Shown here: positions 59,097-64,000 of the stretch, in pieces
Layout of the letters: every line of letters begins with the position of its first letter
Position numbering within the stretch: the stretch's first letter is position 1
Assembly: GCF_035555955.1 (NCBI RefSeq)
Contig: NZ_DATMGA010000003.1
Coordinates: 4,035 to 68,034 of the forward strand
Source: Eoetvoesia sp035555955
GTDB lineage: Bacteria > Pseudomonadota > Gammaproteobacteria > Burkholderiales > Burkholderiaceae_B
Reading direction: 5' to 3'
Length of the DNA stretch: 64,000 nucleotides
The notes under the pieces: generated by a model
Told to the model about the DNA's origin: nothing
Seen by the model: the letters and a program-made list of their open reading frames with translations, nothing else
The model's database searches: none
Program-made: the position numbers and the translations under genes

Positions 59097-59707
59097 AGAA
59101 AATCGGCCTGCTGGGCGGCAGCTTCGATCCAGTGCACCTGGGCCACACGCGCCTGGCCGAGACCGCCCGCGAGGCCCTGGCGCTGGACGAACTGCAATTG
59201 CTGCCGGCGGCCAATCCCTGGCAGCGGCCGGAACTGGCGGCCAGCGCCCAGCACCGCCTGGCCATGCTGGAAATCGCCATTGCAAAAAAACCCCGGCTGG
59301 CCATCAACCCGATGGAAATCGAACGCGGCGGCAAAACCTACACTATCGACACGCTCGAACAGCTTCCCGGCAACGCCCGGTATTATTGGATAACCGGCGC
59401 CGACCAGATCGCCAATTTCTGTTCCTGGCACCGCTGGGAAGAAATCGCCGCGCGGGTACGGCTGGTCGTCGCCCAGCGCCCCGGCTCCAGCGCCCAGGCG
59501 CCGGCACCGCTGCAAGAAGCACTTGCCCGGGAAAACACCCCGTTGATCAGCCTGCCCTTCGAAGCCACGGCCATTTCGGCCACGGACATCCGGCGCCGCC
59601 TGGCGCAGGATCTGCCGGTGGACGGCCTGCTCGACGACGCCGTCGCGCAATATATCCGGCGGCACGGGCTGTATAAACCCGCCGCTTCCCAACCGATCAA
59701 GGTATAG
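59087..59707 (+). CDS. nadD: Nicotinate-nucleotide adenylyltransferase
   Basis: NAD synthesis. 206 residues. Nucleotidylyltransferase motif GLLGGSFDPVHLGH at 6-19 and C-terminal SATDIRRRL. The start at 59087 lies inside the hemF 3' end. Gene order nadD-rsfS-rlmH is conserved in many bacteria. Confidence 0.95.
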   Translation: MAIKKIGLLGGSFDPVHLGHTRLAETAREALALDELQLLPAANPWQRPELAASAQHRLAMLEIAIAKKPRLAINPMEIERGGKTYTIDTLEQLPGNARYYWITGADQIANFCSWHRWEEIAARVRLVVAQRPGSSAQAPAPLQEALARENTPLISLPFEATAISATDIRRRLAQDLPVDGLLDDAVAQYIRRHGLYKPAASQPIKV

Positions 59708-59715
59708 TTCAGTAC

Positions 59716-60117
59716 ATGGATATTACAAAACTGCAACGCCTCGTCCTCGACGCCCTCGAAGACGTCAAGGCGCAAGACATCAAGGTCTTCAACACCAGCC
59801 ACATCACCAGTCTGTTCGACAGGGTGATCATCGCCAGCGGAACCTCCAACCGGCAAACCCGAGCCCTGGCATCCAGCGTCAGCGACGCCGCGCGCAAGCA
59901 CAAGATACCCATCATCGCCCACGAAGGCGAAGACACGGGCGAATGGGTGCTGATCGACCTGGGCGATATCGTCGTGCACTGCATGCAGCCCAATATCCGG
60001 CAGTACTACAACCTGGAAGAGGTCTGGGGCGACAAGCCGGTTCGCGTCAAGCTGCTGCCGCAATCCACCCAGCCCGTCATCGCCGAAACCTTCGACTTCG
60101 ACGATGAGGGCGACTGA
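59716..60117 (+). CDS. rsfS: Ribosomal silencing factor RsfS
   Basis: 133 residues, Iojap family. Blocks subunit joining by binding ribosomal protein L14 on the 50S subunit. Visible are ALEDVKAQDIKVFNTSHITSLFDRVIIASGTSNRQ and GEWVLIDLGDIVVHCMQPNIRQYYNLEEVW. The acidic tail ending FDFDDEGD is slightly long. Between nadD and rlmH. Confidence 0.95.
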   Translation: MDITKLQRLVLDALEDVKAQDIKVFNTSHITSLFDRVIIASGTSNRQTRALASSVSDAARKHKIPIIAHEGEDTGEWVLIDLGDIVVHCMQPNIRQYYNLEEVWGDKPVRVKLLPQSTQPVIAETFDFDDEGD

Positions 60118-60141
60118 GCGCACCGCGTCGCTGGGCCGGCC

Positions 60142-60612
60142 ATGAAGCTCATCGTCATCGCCGTCGGGCAGCGCATGCCAGGCTGGGTCGAAGAAGCCTG
60201 GCGGGACTACGCCAAGCGCCTGCCCCCCGACTGCGCGCTGGAACTGCGCGAAATCAAACCCGAGCCGCGCACCAGCGGCAAAACCCCCGCCCAGATGATG
60301 GCCGCCGAAGCCCGGCGCATCGAAGCGGCGATTCCCGGCCAGGCCCTGGTCGTCGCCCTGGACGAACACGGGCGCGACCTGAGCACCATGGATCTCGCCG
60401 GACAATTGCAGGACTGGCGCGCGGGAGGCCAGGATGTGGCCTTCCTGGTGGGCGGCCCGGACGGCCTGGACGCCGCCCTCAAGCGCGGCAGCCACAAGCT
60501 GGTCAGGCTGTCCTCGCTCACCCTGCCCCATCCCATGGTGCGGGTAGTATTGGCCGAGCAGTTGTACCGCGCCTGGGCCATCATGACGAACCATCCCTAC
60601 CATCGCGCGTGA
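60142..60612 (+). CDS. rlmH: 23S rRNA pseudouridine-1915 N3-methyltransferase
   Basis: 156 residues, SPOUT fold. LVVALDEHGRDLSTMDLA and FLVGGPDGLD form the knot. The C-terminal LAEQLYRAWAIMTNHPYHR carries the conserved tyrosine/histidine end. Overlaps by four bases with a GTG that could begin the next frame. Confidence 0.96.
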   Translation: MKLIVIAVGQRMPGWVEEAWRDYAKRLPPDCALELREIKPEPRTSGKTPAQMMAAEARRIEAAIPGQALVVALDEHGRDLSTMDLAGQLQDWRAGGQDVAFLVGGPDGLDAALKRGSHKLVRLSSLTLPHPMVRVVLAEQLYRAWAIMTNHPYHRA

Positions 60613-60641
60613 ATACGCGCCCGCCGACGAGACCACCAGCC

Positions 60642-62081
60642 ATGACCGCACGCCGCACCAAGATCGTCGCCACGCTGGGCCCCGCCAGCTCCAGCCCCGA
60701 AGTCATCGAAAAACTCATCCTCGCGGGGATGGACGTGGCGCGCCTGAACTTCTCGCACGGCAGCGCCGACGACCATCGCGAACGCACCCGGCTCGTACGC
60801 GAGATCGCGGCCCGGCATGGCCGGTACGTGGCCGTCATGGGTGATCTCCAGGGTCCGAAAATACGCATTGCGCGGTTTGCCAGCTCGCCCGTCACCCTCG
60901 TCGAGGGTCAGTCCTTTACGCTGTCCAACACCCATCCCCTGGACGAGGGGGACGAGACCATCGTGGGCATCGACTACCCCAGCCTGGTCGCCGACTGCCA
61001 CCCCGGCGACGAGCTCCTGCTCGACGATGGGCGCGTGGTTCTGCGCGTCGAAAAAGCCGATGCCGACACCGTGCGCACTACGGTCGCCGTGGGCGGGCCG
61101 CTGTCCGACAACAAGGGCATCAACCGGCGCGGCGGCGGCATTTCGGCCCCCAGCCTCACCGACAAGGACAAGGCCGACATCCACACCATCGCCAAGCTCG
61201 AGCTGGATTACGTGGCGGTGTCGTTTCCCCGCTACGGCAGCGATATCATCGAGGCGCGCAAGCTGGTGCGCGCAGCCGGAAGCAACGCTTGGATCATCGC
61301 CAAGATCGAACGCGCCGAGGCCGTCGCCGACGACCAGGCCCTGGACGCCCTCATCAAGGCCAGCGACGGCGTCATGGTGGCGCGCGGCGACCTGGGTGTC
61401 GAAGTCGGCGACGCCCGCCTCGCCGGCATCCAGAAACGCATCATCCTGCACGCGCGCACCCACAATAAATTCGTCATCACGGCAACGCAAATGATGGAGT
61501 CCATGATCAGCAACCCCATCCCGACCCGCGCCGAGGTCTCGGACGTGGCCAACGCGGTCATCGACTACACCGATGCCGTCATGCTCTCGGCCGAAAGCGC
61601 CGCGGGCCATTACCCGGTCGAAGCCGTGGCGGCGATGGCCCGCATCTGCCTGGGCGCCGAGCAGGAGCCAGGCACCACGCGCTCGCAGCACCGCGTGGGC
61701 GAGACCTTCAGCCGGCGCGACGAAACCATTGCCTTGTCGGCCATGTACGCCGCCAACCATTACCCCGGCATAAAAGCCATCATCGCGCTCACCGAAAGCG
61801 GCCATACGCCGCTCATCATGTCGCGCATCCGCTCGGCCGTGCCCATTTACTGCTACACCCGCCACGCCGCGACCCAGCGCCGCGCCGCCATGTTCCGCGG
61901 CGTCTACACGGTGCCCTTCGACATCAGCGAGCACAACGTCCTGGACGTGAACCGCGAAGCCATCAGACGGCTCAAGGACAAAGGCCTGCTCGCCAAGGGC
62001 GACTCGGTCATCCTCACCAAGGGCGAACACGACAACCAGGCGGGCGGCACCAACGACATGCGGATACTCAAGGTAGACTAG
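60642..62081 (+). CDS. pyk: Pyruvate kinase
   Basis: 479 residues from ATG at 60642 (MTARRTKIVATLGPASS). An in-frame GTG at 60609 would add 11 residues and overlap rlmH. MGDLQGPKIRI and the catalytic IAKIERAEAV lysine region are present, as is DGVMVARGDLGVEV. It ends with an ISEHNVLDVNREAIRRLK-type C domain. It lies between rlmH and maf. Its stop codon TAG is the first triplet of TAGGGCCTG, repeat copy E. Confidence 0.95.
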   Translation: MTARRTKIVATLGPASSSPEVIEKLILAGMDVARLNFSHGSADDHRERTRLVREIAARHGRYVAVMGDLQGPKIRIARFASSPVTLVEGQSFTLSNTHPLDEGDETIVGIDYPSLVADCHPGDELLLDDGRVVLRVEKADADTVRTTVAVGGPLSDNKGINRRGGGISAPSLTDKDKADIHTIAKLELDYVAVSFPRYGSDIIEARKLVRAAGSNAWIIAKIERAEAVADDQALDALIKASDGVMVARGDLGVEVGDARLAGIQKRIILHARTHNKFVITATQMMESMISNPIPTRAEVSDVANAVIDYTDAVMLSAESAAGHYPVEAVAAMARICLGAEQEPGTTRSQHRVGETFSRRDETIALSAMYAANHYPGIKAIIALTESGHTPLIMSRIRSAVPIYCYTRHAATQRRAAMFRGVYTVPFDISEHNVLDVNREAIRRLKDKGLLAKGDSVILTKGEHDNQAGGTNDMRILKVD

Positions 62082-62092
62082 GGCCTGCCGAC
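62079..62092 (+). repeat. Repeat family copy E (terminal fragment) at the pyk stop
   Basis: TAGGGCCTGCCGAC: the first nine bases match the repeat terminus exactly and then diverge (TTAACA in the reference). The TAG is the pyk stop. On its own the match is short; it is listed because position and phase repeat those of the other copies. Confidence 0.4.
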
Positions 62093-62105
62093 ACTGAGAC
62101 CCTCG

Positions 62106-62726
62106 ATGATCAACCTTCGGATCCCGCTATATCTGGCCTCCGCCAGCCCGCGCCGCCATGAAATCCTGCTGCAGATGGGCGTTGCGCATACCGTTCTCGA
62201 CGTGCCCTCCCCGCCCGGCGAGGACGAGCCACGGCTTGCCGGCGAACACCCCGCCGACTACGTACGCCGCACGGCCAGGGAAAAAGCGCTGCGGGCCATT
62301 GCATGGGTCGCCCAACAGGCCCTGCCACCACAGCCCATACTTGCAGCGGACACCACGGTATTCCTGGGCGACGACATCCTGGGCAAACCGGCGGATGCCG
62401 CCGACGCGCAGCGCATGCTGAAGCGGCTGTCGGGAACGACCCACAATGTGCACACCGCGGTCGTTCTGGCCTGGGATGGGCAGCTTGATGAAAAAGTGTC
62501 GATGACCGAGGTGCGCATGAAGCCCTTGTCGGACGCCGAGATCGCCGCCTACTGCGCCACCGGCGAACCCATGGGCAAGGCCGGCGCCTACGGCATCCAG
62601 GGCCATGCCGCGCTGTTCATCGAACATATATCGGGCAGCTACAGCGGAGTCATGGGCCTGCCCATTTTCGAGACAGGCCTCCTGCTGCAGCAACTGGCCG
62701 TTCAGTACATCGCGCCCGGCCACTGA
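62106..62726 (+). CDS. Maf-family nucleotide pyrophosphatase (YhdE type)
   Basis: 206 residues. N-terminal LASASPRRHEIL, central ILAADTTVFLGDDILGKPADAADAQRML, and C-terminal YGIQGHAALFIEHISGSYSGVMGLPIFET. The IQG...GSY block places it with dTTP/UTP pyrophosphatases (YhdE) rather than YceF. It removes non-canonical or excess pyrimidine nucleotides. Its 3' end overlaps the convergent GST-like gene by 25 bases. Confidence 0.9.
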   Translation: MINLRIPLYLASASPRRHEILLQMGVAHTVLDVPSPPGEDEPRLAGEHPADYVRRTAREKALRAIAWVAQQALPPQPILAADTTVFLGDDILGKPADAADAQRMLKRLSGTTHNVHTAVVLAWDGQLDEKVSMTEVRMKPLSDAEIAAYCATGEPMGKAGAYGIQGHAALFIEHISGSYSGVMGLPIFETGLLLQQLAVQYIAPGH

Positions 62727-63661
62727 ATCACCGACGAGCGGATCGCCGGGATGGATTCCACTTTCTGGATGAACGCCTCGACGGCCGGCTTTGCACCGCC
62801 GGCCCAGAACGATTCGACGGCCATATTCTTCATGCGCAGCAATTCCAGCCCCCAATACAGGTCGGCCATGGTCATGGAGTCGCCCACCACCCAGCCGCCG
62901 CCGGAATTCAACATCTGTTCCAGATGGCTGCATCCGGCTTCGGCCTTGTCGTAGGCCGTCTGCATGGCTTCGGGAGTAAACAGCTGCTGGGCCGCCTGCA
63001 GTTCTTTGGCGCGTTTGGCGGAATAGCCCCTGACGAGATCCGCGTCGTCGCCAAACTTTTCCAGGTAATGATCGCAACGCTCGACCTTGCTCATGGCAAA
63101 GCCCACGCCATTGCTCTTGCGGCGCGATTCGGGGCGATGGTCCTCACCCGGCGGCTTGCCGGCCAGCATCTGGTAATTGGGCATATTGTCGACAAAGTCC
63201 ACCTCGGCCTCGATGGCCTCCAGCAGGGCCTGCGGCCGCAATGTGGCCTCGGCCGCCGCAACTCCATCCAGATAGACGCAAATGCGCTTCGAATCGACCA
63301 GCACACGGCCTGTCTCCCAATCGATCAGGGTGGGCACCACGGCCGGATCGCATCCACCCTGCGTTGCCGAAGTGCTTCCGGTGTGGCCGGCCACCAGGCC
63401 GCCGCCAAGCTCAGCGCAACCGATCAAGCGCAGCCTGACATTGGCAGGTAAATAAGTCTGGCCTTCGAAGATATTCAGCACGCACGAACGATATGGAATG
63501 CTGTGATGGGCCAGGACGGTTCGCACTTTCTGCGAGCAAATTGAATTGGCCGCATGGAAAAGCTCGAACCGGGGCTCTTTCGAGCCGCCCGCGCCCACGA
63601 TATCGCCGCCTCCCAGGCTATTGCGCAGCTCCGCAGCAATCTGTTCCAGGCTTTGGGACAT
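62702..63661 (-). CDS. GST-superfamily protein, possible LinD/PcpC-like reductive dehalogenase
   Basis: 319 residues, longer than ordinary GSTs. The N-terminal domain contains FELFHAANSICSQKVRTVLAHH, with the S-x-C motif of zeta-like GSTs. Glutathione-dependent hydroquinone dehalogenases (PcpC, LinD) use that motif. VVPTLIDWETGRVLVDSKRICVYLD follows. The C-terminal helical domain has GDSMTMADLYWG. Dehalogenase activity is an analogy only; maleylpyruvate-type isomerase or thiol-disulfide exchange is possible. ATG at 63661 after AAGGAG; not linked to other degradation genes. Confidence 0.7.
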   Translation of the reverse strand: MSQSLEQIAAELRNSLGGGDIVGAGGSKEPRFELFHAANSICSQKVRTVLAHHSIPYRSCVLNIFEGQTYLPANVRLRLIGCAELGGGLVAGHTGSTSATQGGCDPAVVPTLIDWETGRVLVDSKRICVYLDGVAAAEATLRPQALLEAIEAEVDFVDNMPNYQMLAGKPPGEDHRPESRRKSNGVGFAMSKVERCDHYLEKFGDDADLVRGYSAKRAKELQAAQQLFTPEAMQTAYDKAEAGCSHLEQMLNSGGGWVVGDSMTMADLYWGLELLRMKNMAVESFWAGGAKPAVEAFIQKVESIPAIRSSVIQWPGAMY

Positions 63662-63733
63662 ATGAAGATCTCCTTCCGTATAGATAGTCCGCAAAAATAT
63701 AGCACCCTGGCCGGGCGCGCATAAGATGTGGAA

Positions 63734-63754
63734 TCCCGGCACGCGATGCCGGGA
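63734..63754. other. Hairpin between the GST-like gene and the rRNA operon
   Basis: TCCCGGCA, loop CGCGA, TGCCGGGA: perfect 8-base stem. No T run. Nothing else recognised in 63662-63864. Confidence 0.5.
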
Positions 63755-63864
63755 AGTAATCAACGGAGCTTGGAGTATCCCCGCTCTCCCGGCGGGTGCC
63801 GACGAAAGCAAAGCATGTCGTACGTTCATCGGGGCGGACGACGCAAACCGCGGGCCGTAAAAGA

Positions 63865-63900
63865 CAAAGCCCCTCGCCCAATGACTGGGGAGGGGCTTTG
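63865..63900 (-). terminator. rRNA operon terminator
   Basis: Minus strand: CAAAGCCCCT ... AGGGGCTTTG with a loop of about 16 bases, followed by TCTTTT. It lies 10 bases past the 5S rRNA 3' end. Confidence 0.9.
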
Positions 63901-63910
63901 AGGGATAAGA

Positions 63911-64000
63911 GCCTGACGATGACCTACTTTCACAGACGAATGTCAACTATCATCGGCGCAAAGGCGTTTCACGGTCCTGTTCGGGATGGGAAGGAGTGGG
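63911..64000 (-). rRNA. rrf: 5S ribosomal RNA, 5' part beyond the window
   Basis: The reverse complement reads CCCACTCCTTCCCATCCCGA onward, then CGCCTTTGCGCCGATGATAG, and ends GTAGGTCATCGTCAGGC, the betaproteobacterial 5S sequence. About 90 of about 115 bases are present. The rest of the rRNA operon lies past 64000. Confidence 0.97.

Noticed and set aside
60597..62030. 477-codon minus-strand frame
   Set aside because: Antisense of pyruvate kinase, no family resemblance.
63734..63754. Hairpin as an extra rRNA terminator
   Set aside because: No T run on either strand, and a convincing terminator already lies at 63865-63900.

Overview
The window is a GC-rich chromosomal segment from a betaproteobacterium of the order Burkholderiales, most likely family Alcaligenaceae (Bordetella/Achromobacter/Pusillimonas-like). 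I infer this from the housekeeping gene sequences, the H-NS-like protein, the meta-cleavage catabolic cassettes and the absence of plasmid or phage genes. Genus cannot be fixed from sequence alone.

Layout. 1-5.7 kb: a complete urate-to-glyoxylate pathway (puuD, uraH, uraD, puuE, alc, allA) with its own GntR/FCD regulator; two divergent transcription units share an operator-rich intergenic region. 5.7-11.3 kb: an aromatic catabolic cassette (SnoaL-like protein, FAH-family hydrolase, LigB/LigA-type ring-cleavage dioxygenase, VanA-like Rieske oxygenase) divergent from an IclR regulator and a racemase-family gene. 11.4-20.2 kb: a single operon for an R64/Tcp-like type IVb pilus (pilL/tcpQ-like, pilN, O, P, Q, R, S, V). 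It has no prepilin peptidase, lytic transglycosylase or shufflon. 20.5-29.5 kb: housekeeping genes (tRNA-Lys, purB, mnmA, an FAD-linked lactate-type dehydrogenase, aroG) mixed with small unknown proteins, including two tandem divergent paralogues. aroG carries a Phe/Tyr-rich leader peptide followed by a terminator hairpin, which is the layout of transcription attenuation.

29.8-37 kb: an osmoprotection island. An Ehu-type ectoine uptake system (ehuBCDA) converges on a biosynthetic operon (ectR-ectA-ectB-ectC-ectD). The same palindrome lies in both promoters, so uptake and synthesis are probably one EctR regulon. 37-44.7 kb: tldD, nitrilase-family amidase, H-NS-like protein, DUF4136-type lipoprotein, pepN, fbp. 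44.7-52.4 kb: a second aromatic cassette (alpha/beta hydrolase, two SDRs, Rieske alpha and beta subunits, a second LigB/LigA-like pair, GntR regulator, solute-binding protein, cupin). A shared GTATTCTA-type site occurs in both of its promoter regions. 52.6-64 kb: conserved core genes (quinone oxidoreductase, HerA-like ATPase, yebC, purD, hemF, nadD, rsfS, rlmH, pyk, maf), a GST-like possible reductive dehalogenase, and the 3' end of a minus-strand 5S rRNA with its terminator.

The most unusual feature is a dispersed repeat family whose ends read TAGGGCCTGTTAACA or a variant. The best copy (23477-23746) is 270 bp with perfect 27-bp terminal inverted repeats and two further nested inverted repeats. 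Other full, partial or minimal copies lie at 21148-21212, 32987-33065, 37054-37084 and 62079-62092. In nearly every case a terminal TAG is itself the stop codon of the adjacent gene (purB, the 23744 gene, ectD, tldD, pyk).
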